DNA of 64,000 nucleotides. It comes from Gillisia sp. Hel1_33_143 (GTDB lineage Bacteria > Bacteroidota > Bacteroidia > Flavobacteriales > Flavobacteriaceae). Below are positions 52,719-61,743 of the stretch, piece by piece. Below the pieces are notes generated by a model that ran no database searches, was not told where the DNA came from, and worked only from the letters and a program-made list of their open reading frames with translations. The stretch is taken from the NCBI RefSeq assembly GCF_900104765.1, contig NZ_LT629737.1, positions 1,054,001-1,118,000 on the forward strand. Reading direction: 5' to 3'. How positions within the stretch are numbered: the stretch's first letter is position 1; each line of letters opens with the position of its first letter. The position numbers and the translations under genes are program-made.

Positions 52719-53618
52719 TTAGATCTTATAATTGATACCGAGTCCAAAGACTTCTCTAATTTGAAAGGCTCCAACGGCATTATCATCATAAATAGCTTGA
52801 AATAATAAATTTGCTGAGAGATATCTGTTAATGGTCATTTCCATGTTCATTAGATAATCTATATCTATATTACCGGGATTATCAAGGTAATTAGAATATA
52901 GATTAATAGAGTTCTCCATATTTACATTCTCTAGAATTTCAAATGTGGCTAAAGCGCTAATAGAGGCACCAAATTCAAACCTACTAGATTTTCCTTGATC
53001 TACTCCAAAATAATCTCCATCTACATAATCTACTCCAGATGTAAAAACATCATCCACAAAAATAAAGCGTGCTGTAGCCGGAGCTATATTAAACATGAAA
53101 TTGTCGTTCTTTTTCCACATCATGCCAGGTCCAGTTTGTAAATAAGCAGGAGAAAAGAAATGAGTAGTTTCTGTACGAATAGTCTCTCCGGTGTCTGTAT
53201 CTTCACTGTATTCATATCCTTTTGCGATCTGACTTCTAAAATTAAAGAAATAAGAATAATACCAATTAGAATCTGTCAATTGTTTACCTGCAATAGAATT
53301 AAACTCTATTCTGTCACTAGTCTTTCTTGTAAACTCATCATCTTTAGTTTTCGTTAGGCCGTAATTTGCCAGCAATTTATTATCCCAAGTAAAATCATTC
53401 ATTCTATAATTAAGATCATAGTTCAATGTTAAGTTTCCTGAGACACTTGAAGTACCACCTCCTTTCCACTCTTTATTAAAAGCAGATTGGTTAAAAAGCA
53501 GTTGTATGTTACCATCCTTAGTCCATCCATTTGGCGGGATAGAATCTTTCTTTTTATCCTGTGCATTCGCAAAATTAGCAGCAAAAGCTAGGGTTAAGGC
53601 CAAGAGCATTTTTTTCAT
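52719..53618 (-). CDS. DUF3078 family exported protein
   Basis: A 299-aa protein with a signal peptide (cleavage near ANAQ-D), then GWTKDGNIQLLFNQSAFNKEWKGGGTSSVSGN, the start typical of DUF3078, and many amphipathic strands. It is probably an outer membrane beta-barrel; function unknown. Its start overlaps the DUF2480 gene by 4 nt, making it the last gene of the sufE-sufT-DUF2480-DUF3078 set. Confidence 0.82.
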   Translation of the reverse strand: MKKMLLALTLAFAANFANAQDKKKDSIPPNGWTKDGNIQLLFNQSAFNKEWKGGGTSSVSGNLTLNYDLNYRMNDFTWDNKLLANYGLTKTKDDEFTRKTSDRIEFNSIAGKQLTDSNWYYSYFFNFRSQIAKGYEYSEDTDTGETIRTETTHFFSPAYLQTGPGMMWKKNDNFMFNIAPATARFIFVDDVFTSGVDYVDGDYFGVDQGKSSRFEFGASISALATFEILENVNMENSINLYSNYLDNPGNIDIDYLMNMEMTINRYLSANLLFQAIYDDNAVGAFQIREVFGLGINYKI

Positions 53619-54136
53619 TTTTGAGCTGTGTTTTTTTGTTTAAATAAAGGTACAGAGGAGCATGCTTCTCCATAAAGTACGCTCTTTACAATAGGTTGCA
53701 ATTTTTCAATAAGCAATAGATATGCATTCTCCGGAACTGGTTTATGGGAGCATCCCTTAACAATAACCGGTTTTCCTTCCAGAGCACTTAGATCCATATT
53801 TTGAATGATCTCTGTATATAATATAGTCTCTAATAGTTCGAGATCTCCAGAGATTACTTTTTTAGCATATGGCTGTAAATGGGTAGCTAAAAGCATATAA
53901 GCCCAGGCCGGAATTATTGCATCTGTAGAGCAGGTAAGTGCTACATATTGGTCTTTATACTTACTCCAATCATGAGCCATTGCTTTTTCTCTAAAGATGG
54001 TTTCTCTTAGAACAAGTCCTTCAAGCAGCCAGTCTTTAATATCAAAAAGACTACGCTCCCCTTTAGGATAGTAGTCTTCTAGATCAAAAGTTATAAGCTT
54101 GCTGTTTGCTACTCTATTAATAATTTCAGTAGACAT
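53615..54136 (-). CDS. DUF2480 family protein
   Basis: A 173-aa soluble protein matching the DUF2480 pattern: FDLEDYYPKGERSLFDIKDWL near the start, FREKAMAHDWSKYKDQYVAL, STDAIIPAWAYMLL and the KGCSHKPVPENAYLLL region. Two to three conserved Cys/His residues (CSHKPVP, GEACSS) might bind metal. The steady position beside SUF genes suggests a link to Fe-S assembly; no direct evidence. It overlaps the DUF3078 gene by 4 nt. Confidence 0.82.
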   Translation of the reverse strand: MSTEIINRVANSKLITFDLEDYYPKGERSLFDIKDWLLEGLVLRETIFREKAMAHDWSKYKDQYVALTCSTDAIIPAWAYMLLATHLQPYAKKVISGDLELLETILYTEIIQNMDLSALEGKPVIVKGCSHKPVPENAYLLLIEKLQPIVKSVLYGEACSSVPLFKQKNTAQK

Positions 54137-54155
54137 AGTACAGTTATTTTTTAAA

Positions 54156-54479
54156 TTATAGTAGGCCTAATTCTAATTTGGCTTCCTCACTCATAAGATC
54201 TTGCGTCCATGGTGGATCAAAAGTAATTTCTACTTCACAATCTTTTACCGTGTCTACAGATTTCACTCTTTCTTCTACTTCTCTAGGTAAAGATTCTGCC
54301 ACAGGACAGTTAGGAGTTGTTAATGTCATTAAAATTTTTACATCATAGTCTGTATTAACCATAACGTCATAAATTAGACCTAGTTCATATATATCTACAG
54401 GAATTTCTGGATCATAGATAGTTTTTAAAACCTTTACTATCTTTTCTCCTAATTCTTCGGTGTTTATTTCTTGTTCCAT
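54156..54479 (-). CDS. sufT: SUF-associated MIP18-family protein (SufT-like, DUF59)
   Basis: A 107-aa MIP18/DUF59 protein: KVLKTIYDPEIPVDIYELGLIYDV, then LTTPNCPVAESLPREVEERV with the conserved Cys and the C-terminal EITFDPPWTQDLMSEEAKLELG. Such proteins assist Fe-S cluster maturation. It lies 1 nt after the sufE stop and 19 nt before DUF2480. The symbol is based on family and context. Confidence 0.88.
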   Translation of the reverse strand: MEQEINTEELGEKIVKVLKTIYDPEIPVDIYELGLIYDVMVNTDYDVKILMTLTTPNCPVAESLPREVEERVKSVDTVKDCEVEITFDPPWTQDLMSEEAKLELGLL

Positions 54480-54480
54480 T

Positions 54481-54903
54481 TTAATCTAATTGTGTTTGAT
54501 ATGCTAATGCATACATTTTAAGCTGCTTGATCATACTTACCAAACCATTGGCTCGGGTGGGAGAAAGATGTTCTTTAAGCCCAATATCATCTATAAATTG
54601 TGTGTCTGATTCTAATATTTCTGAAGGATGTTGATTGGAAAATGCACGAATAAGAATGGCAACTATCCCTTTTGTAATAATTGCATCACTATCTGCAGTA
54701 AAGTTCAACTTATTTCCATCTAATTGTGCGTGAACCCACACTTTACTCTGACAGCCTTTTATAAGGTTTTCTTCAACTTTATATTTTTCATCTATAAGAG
54801 GTAGAGATTTTCCCAGCTCAATCATATACTCATATCGTTCCATCCAGTCATCGAACATGGAGAACTCCTCTACTATTTCTTGCTGATTTTCCTTAATACT
54901 CAT
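54481..54903 (-). CDS. sufE: Cysteine desulfuration protein SufE
   Basis: Accepts persulfide sulfur from SufS and passes it on to the SufBCD scaffold. The 140-aa protein has the SufE features YEYMIELGKSLP and IKGCQSKVWV with its sulfur-accepting Cys. ATG 54903 is chosen because the upstream in-frame TTG is the -33 part of a well-formed promoter (-33 TTG at 54949-54951, 20-bp spacer, -7 TATTTTTG at 54921-54928). This promoter lies in the 3' end of the upstream lipoprotein gene, so sufE-T-DUF2480-DUF3078 can be transcribed apart from sufABCDS. Confidence 0.94.
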   Translation of the reverse strand: MSIKENQQEIVEEFSMFDDWMERYEYMIELGKSLPLIDEKYKVEENLIKGCQSKVWVHAQLDGNKLNFTADSDAIITKGIVAILIRAFSNQHPSEILESDTQFIDDIGLKEHLSPTRANGLVSMIKQLKMYALAYQTQLD

Positions 54904-54920
54904 ATATCTATAATTTGGTG

Positions 54921-54951
54921 CAAAAATACAATAACCTGTTTTGCTATTCAA
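54921..54951 (-). promoter_or_regulatory. Promoter of the sufE operon (-33 and -7)
   Basis: On the minus strand: TTG (54951-54949), 20 bp, then TATTTTTG (54928-54921), the best complete Bacteroidota promoter in the window. It overlaps the last bases of the lipoprotein gene ending at 54944. Confidence 0.7.
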
Positions 54952-55378
54952 CAGTTTCTGCTAATCTTATTATAGCATTAACCAATGGAACAAGTGGTTT
55001 GGGCGCATTGCCTTTATCAAAGGTTTTAGAATTGTACACCACATCATTCCATTTTACATTAAGTTCGGCATGTGCAGCGGCATCCCGATTTCTCTCATCA
55101 GAATCTGACTCGTATGCATTAAGTGTTCTTATATCTATGGCTTCTGTTAAGTCGATCAAATTTTGATATTCTTCTGCTGTAATTGGTCTGGACTTAATAA
55201 GATCATCTATAGTGCCGGATTTAACCGTGATATCTTCTTTAGTAATGATATACGAGTTTGCAAAGCCTCTTGAAAATTCATCATAAGTAAATATCATATT
55301 TTCTTTCTGCTGATCTGCTTCTTGAGAACAAGATTTTAATGCCAGTAATGAGATAATGGCCAAGACTATATATTTCAT
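54944..55378 (-). CDS. Hypothetical lipoprotein between sufS and sufE
   Basis: A 144-aa lipoprotein (signal LLALKSC, Cys17, followed by SQEADQQK). The mature part is about 127 aa with DEFSRGFANSYIITKEDITVKSG and AAAHAELNVKWNDVVYNSKTFDKGN; no family recognised, no cofactor motif. Its 3' end carries the sufE promoter. The relation to SUF may only be positional. Confidence 0.65.
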   Translation of the reverse strand: MKYIVLAIISLLALKSCSQEADQQKENMIFTYDEFSRGFANSYIITKEDITVKSGTIDDLIKSRPITAEEYQNLIDLTEAIDIRTLNAYESDSDERNRDAAAHAELNVKWNDVVYNSKTFDKGNAPKPLVPLVNAIIRLAETVE

Positions 55379-55459
55379 ATTATGAATTGTTTACAGAAAT
55401 TAATAATACGAAAAGGAGGCGAATTATTGGTGGTTTTTAAGACTGAAGTGTTTTTGGAT

Positions 55460-55531
55460 ATTTCTACATGCTATTATCGAGCGGAGTCGAGATGTTTTGA
55501 AATGAGATAAACCCTCCGTCTTCGCTCAGGT
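55460..55531. repeat. Short intergenic palindromic repeat, TCGAGCG type (copy 3)
   Basis: ATCGAGCGGAGTCGAGATG at about 55477-55495, flanked by ACAT/ATGT, followed by CTTCGCTCAGGTGA (about 55520). Same core as copies at 5040 and 30773. It occupies the 164-bp gap between sufS and the lipoprotein gene. Confidence 0.5.
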
Positions 55532-55542
55532 GATAATAAAAT

Positions 55543-56781
55543 TTACTCCAACATAGATTTAGCTCTTTTTACCGCAGCAATAAAAAGATCTATCTCTTCA
55601 AAACTGTTGTAAAAGGCAAAGGAAGCTCTTACTGTTCCCGGGATCTTATAGAAATCCATAATAGGCTGTGCGCAATGGTGACCTGTTCTTACAGCAATTC
55701 CAAGTTTATCTATGATGGTTCCAATATCGTAAGGATGAATACCTTCAATATTAAAAGAGATGACAGCCGTTTTATCCTTAGAAGTTCCGTAGATCTTAAC
55801 TCCTTCTATCGCTAATAATTCTGAAGTTGCATACTCCAACAACTGATGCTCGTAGTTGGCAATAGTATCAAAACCAATAGCATTCATGTAATCTAAAGCG
55901 GCCCCAAATGCAATACCTCCACAAATATTTGGAGTTCCAGCTTCAAATTTATGAGGCAAATCTGCATAAGTTGTCTTTTCAAAAGTAACCGTAGCAATCA
56001 TTTCACCGCCACCTTGATAGGGAGGAAGTTTTTTAAGCCATTCTTCTTTACCATAAAGCACTCCAACTCCTGTGGGTCCACATATTTTATGAGCAGAAGT
56101 CACATAAAAATCTACATCCAATTCTTGAACATCTGCTTTAATATGTGGTGCTGCCTGAGCTCCATCTACCAAAACCGCTGCTCCAATGGCATGAGCTGCA
56201 TCTATGATTTTCTTAATAGGATTTACGGTACCAAGGGCGTTCGAAACGTGATTTACAAAGACCATTTTGGTCTTGTCTGAAAGCAACTTTTCATATTCTT
56301 CAAAGATCAATTCTCCATTTTGAGACATAGGAATCACTTTAAGAATAGCTCCGGTTTTCTCACATAACATTTGCCAAGGCACAATGTTAGAATGATGCTC
56401 CAAGGCAGAAACAATTATTTCATCATCTTTTTCAAGCAAGGAGGCAAAACCGTTAGCCACCATGTTTATTCCATGAGTAGTTCCTGAAGTAAATATGATC
56501 TCGTAAGATTTTTCAGCATTAAAATGCGTCTGAATGGTCTTTCTAGCCTCTTCGTACTTATCTGTAGCCTCTTGAGATAATGTGTGCACTCCACGATGAA
56601 TGTTGGCATTGTAGTTTGAATAATAATCTACAATAACATTTATGACTTGTTGCGGAGTTTGAGAAGTAGCTGCATTGTCAAAATACACCAAGGGATGTCC
56701 ATTGACTTTCCGCTTTAAAATTGGAAAATCATTTCTGATCTTTTCAAGGTCGAACGGAATTTTTTCTGCAGCAACTTTCAT
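55543..56781 (-). CDS. sufS: Cysteine desulfurase SufS
   Basis: PLP enzyme that removes sulfur from cysteine for Fe-S assembly. The 412-aa class V aminotransferase-fold protein has Lys232 for PLP in VTSAHKICGPTG, the preceding VDGAQAAPH, and the persulfide Cys370 in RTGHHCAQPIM with the short SufS-type loop. It lies 39 nt after the sufD stop in the operon sufA-B-orf-C-D-S. Confidence 0.96.
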   Translation of the reverse strand: MKVAAEKIPFDLEKIRNDFPILKRKVNGHPLVYFDNAATSQTPQQVINVIVDYYSNYNANIHRGVHTLSQEATDKYEEARKTIQTHFNAEKSYEIIFTSGTTHGINMVANGFASLLEKDDEIIVSALEHHSNIVPWQMLCEKTGAILKVIPMSQNGELIFEEYEKLLSDKTKMVFVNHVSNALGTVNPIKKIIDAAHAIGAAVLVDGAQAAPHIKADVQELDVDFYVTSAHKICGPTGVGVLYGKEEWLKKLPPYQGGGEMIATVTFEKTTYADLPHKFEAGTPNICGGIAFGAALDYMNAIGFDTIANYEHQLLEYATSELLAIEGVKIYGTSKDKTAVISFNIEGIHPYDIGTIIDKLGIAVRTGHHCAQPIMDFYKIPGTVRASFAFYNSFEEIDLFIAAVKRAKSMLE

Positions 56782-56820
56782 ATAATTTTTACTTTTTTTG
56801 GAAGGATACTATAATAAGGC

Positions 56821-58137
56821 TTATAGATCGAATCCTAAGCTCACTCCTAATTTAAGAGCGATCTGGTGTGTAATTCTTTTTTTGATCTCTGGAATTTTTA
56901 CACTTTCCAAAACATTGTTAGCAAAAGCGTACATCAATAAAGCCTTAGCTTCTTTTAGCGGAATACCTCTAGATCTTAAATAGAATAAAGACTCTTCATC
57001 TAATTGCCCAATGGTACAACCGTGACTACATTTTACATCATCTGCAAAGATCTCTAATTGAGGTTTTGCGTTGATGGTAGCTTTATCATCCAACAAGATG
57101 TTGTTATTTGCCTGAAAAGCGTTTATTTTCTGAGCCTCTTTATTTACCAATACTTTTCCGTTGAAAACTCCAACAGAGGTATCTGCAAAGATCCCTTTAT
57201 AGTCCTGATGACTTTCGCAATTAGGAGAAATATGGTGAACTAGCGTATTATGGTCTACATGCTGTTTTTCTTCAATTATGGTTATCCCTTTTAAGGTAGA
57301 ATCACAGTGCTCTCCTTTTTGATAAAAGTTTAAATTGTTTCTGGTTAACTTTCCTCCAAAGGAAAAGGTATGCATAGAACAATTACTATCATCTTTTTGG
57401 TCTACATAGGTGTTATCTATTAAAGAAGCGGAAGATTTATCATTTTGAATCTTATAATAATCTATAATAGCTCTCTTAGCTGCAAAGATCTCTGTAACCG
57501 AATTGGTAAGCACAGGATTCTCTGTTAGACTTTGATGACGCTCTATGATCTGAACTTGAGAGTTCTCATCTGCAATGATCAAATTTCGAGGCTGAACCAA
57601 TAATGCTGATTCATTTCCCGTAGAGAAATTAATGATCTGAATAGGCTTATCTGCAACCTGATTCTTATGTATATGAATAAATGCCCCTTCTCTAGAAAAT
57701 GCAGTATTTAAAGGAGTAAATCCATTTTCTTTAGTTACTAATTTATTGAAATAAGTATCTATTAGATCCTTATATTTTGGCTTATTTAGCGCAGAAGACA
57801 TCAAACAAACATCAATCTTATCATGTGTAGTTTGAGAAAGATGTGAAGAGAAAATCCCATCTATAAATACAAGGTTATAGGTATCTATATCATGAATAAG
57901 ATATTTCTTAATATCACGGTATTCTATTGCATCCTCCTTTTTAGGGAATACACTATAATCTTCTTTTAATATTGAATTAAGGGAAGTGTATTTCCAAGCT
58001 TCCTGTTTTTTTGTAGGAAAACCAAGAGATTCAAATTCTTTTATAGCATCATATCTTAACTGATGTATGTCCGAATCTGTATCTAAGGCTTCTTCAAAAG
58101 CTAAAAAGGAAGAGATTAATTTATCTTTTAATTCCAT
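56821..58137 (-). CDS. sufD: Fe-S assembly scaffold subunit SufD
   Basis: Partner of SufB in the SufBC2D scaffold. The 438-aa right-handed beta-helix protein has the SufD features FGGKLTRNNLNF, ADDVKCSHGCTIGQLDEESLFYLRSRGI and C-terminal KKRITHQIA. ATG 58137 is preferred; the TTG at 58149 only adds four residues. It follows sufC. Confidence 0.94.
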   Translation of the reverse strand: MELKDKLISSFLAFEEALDTDSDIHQLRYDAIKEFESLGFPTKKQEAWKYTSLNSILKEDYSVFPKKEDAIEYRDIKKYLIHDIDTYNLVFIDGIFSSHLSQTTHDKIDVCLMSSALNKPKYKDLIDTYFNKLVTKENGFTPLNTAFSREGAFIHIHKNQVADKPIQIINFSTGNESALLVQPRNLIIADENSQVQIIERHQSLTENPVLTNSVTEIFAAKRAIIDYYKIQNDKSSASLIDNTYVDQKDDSNCSMHTFSFGGKLTRNNLNFYQKGEHCDSTLKGITIIEEKQHVDHNTLVHHISPNCESHQDYKGIFADTSVGVFNGKVLVNKEAQKINAFQANNNILLDDKATINAKPQLEIFADDVKCSHGCTIGQLDEESLFYLRSRGIPLKEAKALLMYAFANNVLESVKIPEIKKRITHQIALKLGVSLGFDL

Positions 58138-58249
58138 AATGTTTTTCAATTTTCATTGCCTAAACAGGTCATATCTCTAAAACCAACAAGGCTCTAATTT
58201 TTATTCTTTAATAATTCATTCTGCAATAATAATTGCTGCTCAGAATTAT

Positions 58250-59005
58250 TTAAGAAACTGCATTCTCTTGTTTAATCCAGTCATATCCTCTTTCCTCTAG
58301 CTCTAAAGCAAGTTCTTTTCCACCAGATTTTACAATCTTACCATCCAGCATAACATGTACAAAATCTGGAACTATGTAGTCTAACAAACGTTGGTAGTGC
58401 GTGATCACTAATACCGCGTTGTCTTTACTTTTCAAAGCATTTACACCTTTAGAAACCACTTTCAAAGCATCTATATCCAAACCAGAATCTGTTTCATCTA
58501 AAATGGCCAATTTAGGCTCTAGCATAGCCATTTGAAAGATCTCATTTCTCTTCTTTTCACCACCTGAGAATCCTTGGTTTAGAGAACGAGATAAAAACTT
58601 TCTGTCTATCTCTAATAATTCAGATTTCTCACGAATTAGTTTCAACATCTCATTAGCCGGCATGTCTTCTAATCCTTTAGATTTTCTGTGGGCGTTAATA
58701 GAGGCTTTCATAAAGTTGGTTACAGAAACTCCAGGAATCTCTACAGGATATTGAAAAGATAAGAAGACACCAGCATGTGCTCTTTCTTCAGGATCTAATT
58801 CTGTAAGGTCTTTACCTTCAAAAATAATCTCTCCAGCTGTCATCTCATATTCTTCCTTTCCTGCAATAACAGAAGATAACGTACTTTTTCCAGATCCGTT
58901 AGGACCCATGATAGCGTGTACCTCTCCTGGATTTATTTCAAGATTAATTCCTTTAAGGATTTCCTTATCCTCTATGTTTGCGTGTAAATTCTTTATTTTA
59001 AGCAT
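58250..59005 (-). CDS. sufC: Fe-S assembly ATPase SufC
   Basis: ABC-type ATPase that drives the SufBCD scaffold. The 251-aa protein has Walker [10 protein letters not shown] (Lys40), signature [11 protein letters not shown], Walker [13 protein letters not shown] and the SufC-specific [11 protein letters not shown] wording. It is followed by a 112-nt gap to sufD and preceded by a lipoprotein gene. Confidence 0.97.
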   Translation of the reverse strand: MLKIKNLHANIEDKEILKGINLEINPGEVHAIMGPNGSGKSTLSSVIAGKEEYEMTAGEIIFEGKDLTELDPEERAHAGVFLSFQYPVEIPGVSVTNFMKASINAHRKSKGLEDMPANEMLKLIREKSELLEIDRKFLSRSLNQGFSGGEKKRNEIFQMAMLEPKLAILDETDSGLDIDALKVVSKGVNALKSKDNAVLVITHYQRLLDYIVPDFVHVMLDGKIVKSGGKELALELEERGYDWIKQENAVS

Positions 59006-59041
59006 AATTATATGGTATACATCCGTTACAACCGGACATTT

Positions 59042-59431
59042 TTACTTCTTTAATTCTTCGTTTGCAGGTTTCTTTTCGGCAAAGATCTTTACAACTTCTG
59101 TAATTTCAATTACCTGTGAATATCCTGTTGATTTTTTACTATCTATAACCTTACCCTTAACTTCTACCGGAACTATAGTTGCGTTCTCTAATGTGTATTC
59201 ATTAAAGCTTTTTTTGAGATCTGCAGTCACAGAATCTAATTGAACCTGAAATACAAACTGGTCTCCTTTAAGTACAGCAGAGTTTCCTACAGAAATAAAA
59301 TTTCCTTTGTAATTCTGAATGCTGTCCACAGCTTTAACTTCAACTTCATTCTCTACAGTAGATTGCGTTTCGTTCTCACAAGATACCGTAGTGGCAATAA
59401 GGGCAAATATGAAAAATAGTCTTTTTAACAT
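59042..59431 (-). CDS. Hypothetical lipoprotein inserted between sufB and sufC
   Basis: A 129-aa lipoprotein (signal ATTVSC, Cys18). The mature chain of about 111 aa is Lys/Glu/Val-rich, with strands NSAVLKGDQFVFQVQLDSV and ATIVPVEVKGKVIDSKK, consistent with a small OB- or beta-sandwich fold (VEVKGKVIDSKK resembles an OB strand). No family recognised. It is 10 nt after sufB and 36 nt before sufC, hence co-transcribed with cytoplasmic Fe-S assembly genes although its product is exported. Confidence 0.72.
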   Translation of the reverse strand: MLKRLFFIFALIATTVSCENETQSTVENEVEVKAVDSIQNYKGNFISVGNSAVLKGDQFVFQVQLDSVTADLKKSFNEYTLENATIVPVEVKGKVIDSKKSTGYSQVIEITEVVKIFAEKKPANEELKK

Positions 59432-59441
59432 TCTTACTTAT

Positions 59442-60887
59442 TTATCCTACAGAACCCTCTAAAGAGATCTCTAACAATTTTTGAGCTTCTACGGCAAATT
59501 CCATAGGAAGTTTATTTAATACTTCTTTACTAAAACCATTTACGATCAAGGCAATTGCCTTTTCAGTATCTATACCGCGCTGGTTACAATAAAAGATTTG
59601 GTCTTCACCAATCTTACTGGTAGTAGCTTCATGCTCCACCTTAGCAGATTTATTTTTAACTTCTATATATGGAAAAGTATGCGCTCCACATTTATTCCCC
59701 ATCAATAATGAATCACATTGAGAGAAATTTCGAGCGTTCTCTGCTCTACTGTTTATCTGAACTAATCCTCTGTAAGAATTCTGAGATTTTCCTGCAGAAA
59801 TCCCTTTAGAAATAATGGTACTCTTAGTATTCTTACCAAGGTGGATCATTTTTGTTCCTGTATCCGCTTGCTGATAATTATTAGTAACGGCAATAGAGTA
59901 GAACTCTCCTATAGAATTATCTCCTTTTAAGATACAAGATGGATATTTCCAGGTTACAGCAGAACCGGTTTCAACCTGCGTCCATGAGATCTTAGCGTTT
60001 TTCTCACAAAGACCACGTTTAGTCACAAAGTTATAAACCCCACCTTTTCCTTCTTTACTTCCAGGATACCAGTTTTGAACTGTAGAATACTTAATTTCTG
60101 CTCCATCTAAAGCAATAAGTTCTACAACTGCAGCGTGTAATTGATTTTCATCTCTTGTTGGAGCAGTACATCCTTCTAAATAACTTACATAGCTATCTTC
60201 ATCGGCAACCAATAAAGTTCTTTCAAACTGACCGGTTCCTGCCTGATTGATCCTAAAATAAGTAGAAAGTTCCATTGGGCACTTTACTCCTTTAGGAATG
60301 TAGCAAAAAGAACCATCACTAAATACTGCCGAATTTAGTGCTGCATAAAAATTATCTTTCTGAGGAACCACAGTTCCAAGATATTTCTTCACAAGTTCAG
60401 GGTATTCTTTTATTGCTTCAGAGATACTCATAAATATGATTCCCTTTTCTGCCAATGTTTTTTTGAAGGTAGTAGCAACAGATACAGAATCTACTACAAT
60501 ATCCATTGCAATATTATTCATCTTCTTTTGCTCATCTACAGAGATCCCTAATTTTTTGTACATCGCTAAAAGATCAGGATCTACATCATCTAAGGTCTTA
60601 TTAGGGTCTACAGATGTTGGAGATGAATAATAAGAGATCGCTTGAAAATCTGGTTTTTGGTAATGTACATTAGCCCATTCCGGTTCTGTCATCTCTTCCC
60701 AAATGCGAAAAGCCTCTAGTCTCCAGTTGGTCATCCATTCCGGCTCCTCTTTTTTCTTAGAAATTGCGCGAACAATATCTTCGTTCAAACCAATAGGAAA
60801 AGTATCAGATTTGAAATCGGTATAAAATCCATACTCATACTCTTTTGTCTCGAGCTCCTTCTTTAAATCGTCTTCAGTATATGCCAT
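59442..60887 (-). CDS. sufB: Fe-S assembly scaffold subunit SufB
   Basis: Main scaffold on which the cluster is built. The 481-aa protein shows the SufB pattern: [19 protein letters not shown] near the start, [42 protein letters not shown] with its Cys, and the C-terminal [20 protein letters not shown]. An inverted repeat, AAGTTTAAA/TTTAAACTT, lies 29-50 bp upstream of its ATG (60916-60937). Confidence 0.97.
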   Translation of the reverse strand: MAYTEDDLKKELETKEYEYGFYTDFKSDTFPIGLNEDIVRAISKKKEEPEWMTNWRLEAFRIWEEMTEPEWANVHYQKPDFQAISYYSSPTSVDPNKTLDDVDPDLLAMYKKLGISVDEQKKMNNIAMDIVVDSVSVATTFKKTLAEKGIIFMSISEAIKEYPELVKKYLGTVVPQKDNFYAALNSAVFSDGSFCYIPKGVKCPMELSTYFRINQAGTGQFERTLLVADEDSYVSYLEGCTAPTRDENQLHAAVVELIALDGAEIKYSTVQNWYPGSKEGKGGVYNFVTKRGLCEKNAKISWTQVETGSAVTWKYPSCILKGDNSIGEFYSIAVTNNYQQADTGTKMIHLGKNTKSTIISKGISAGKSQNSYRGLVQINSRAENARNFSQCDSLLMGNKCGAHTFPYIEVKNKSAKVEHEATTSKIGEDQIFYCNQRGIDTEKAIALIVNGFSKEVLNKLPMEFAVEAQKLLEISLEGSVG

Positions 60888-60915
60888 ATTCTAATGTTCA
60901 ATATTCTTTAATTCA

Positions 60916-60937
60916 AAGTTTAAAATTGTTTAAACTT
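60916..60937. promoter_or_regulatory. Perfect inverted repeat upstream of sufB (candidate operator)
   Basis: AAGTTTAAA (60916-60924), ATTG, TTTAAACTT (60929-60937). On the minus strand it overlaps AAACTTTG (60914-60921), a one-mismatch -7 box. A bound dimer would mask this promoter. AT-richness makes chance a real alternative. Confidence 0.45.
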
Positions 60938-61134
60938 ATTTGCTTAAAAATAACTTTAACTGCAAGTATCGTTTTAAGCATCTTTTATGTTTTCCAAGCA
61001 CAAGTGATTTGTTGTGCGCTGTATCAATTGTTATTTTGATATATTATTCCTCAAAAAAACTCTATATAATTATCGAATCTCTAAGCAGGATCTTTTAATT
61101 GCTGGTATGGAATCTTGGATCTGAAAATTACCAC

Positions 61135-61464
61135 TTATAGTGAAAAACTTTCACCGCATCCACAGGTACGTTGTGCGTTTGGATTGTTAAAAACAAATCC
61201 TTTTCCGTTTAATCCTCCAGAATATTCCAAAATAGTTCCGGCTAAATACAATACACTTTTTTTATCTACAACGATCTTTACTTCGTTGTCTTCAAATAAT
61301 TTATCGTTATCTGCTTGAGATTTATCAAATTTCAATTCATAGGACAATCCAGAGCATCCGCCACTTTTCACACCTACACGCACAAAATCTGTAGAAGCAT
61401 TATAGCCTTCATCAGACATGAGCAATGCAATCCTTTTTTTTGCGTCTTCGCTTACCTTTATCAT
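61135..61464 (-). CDS. sufA: A-type Fe-S carrier protein (SufA/IscA family)
   Basis: Carries Fe-S clusters or iron from the scaffold to targets. The 109-aa protein has the three conserved cysteines, Cys37 in SGGCSG and Cys101/Cys103 in RTCGCGESF. It is the first gene of the leftward suf set, with a perfect -7 box at 61493-61500; 247 bp separate it from sufB, which may have its own promoter too. Confidence 0.93.
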   Translation of the reverse strand: MIKVSEDAKKRIALLMSDEGYNASTDFVRVGVKSGGCSGLSYELKFDKSQADNDKLFEDNEVKIVVDKKSVLYLAGTILEYSGGLNGKGFVFNNPNAQRTCGCGESFSL

Positions 61465-61492
61465 AGCTAAAAAGATTAGTCTTAATTTTGTG

Positions 61493-61500
61493 CAAATATA
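61493..61500 (-). promoter_or_regulatory. -7 promoter element of sufA
   Basis: On the minus strand this reads TATATTTG, a perfect TAnnTTTG, 28 nt before the ATG. Confidence 0.55.
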
Positions 61501-61743
61501 CTACAAAACAAACGGTTTACCATATCCTATAGATTTGATTTAAGTATAGGAGCATAGGCAGTTACAATGGAAGAAAATAATATTATTAAAGTGCTATTAT
61601 GCATCTAATCAGTTGTATAATCTACTTTAAAAATTAGGTTCGCCATTAAAATGGTTTGTGTTTAGAATGAATTTCTTAAAATCCCGATTAAATGGGGGAT
61701 GTTGAAATAATATTCATTTATTTTGCATTTCAAAACTTCAATT

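Noticed and set aside
61465-61743. TPP riboswitch before thiL
   Set aside because: No thi-box-like CUGAGA or conserved stem was found; only a -7-like sequence is seen.
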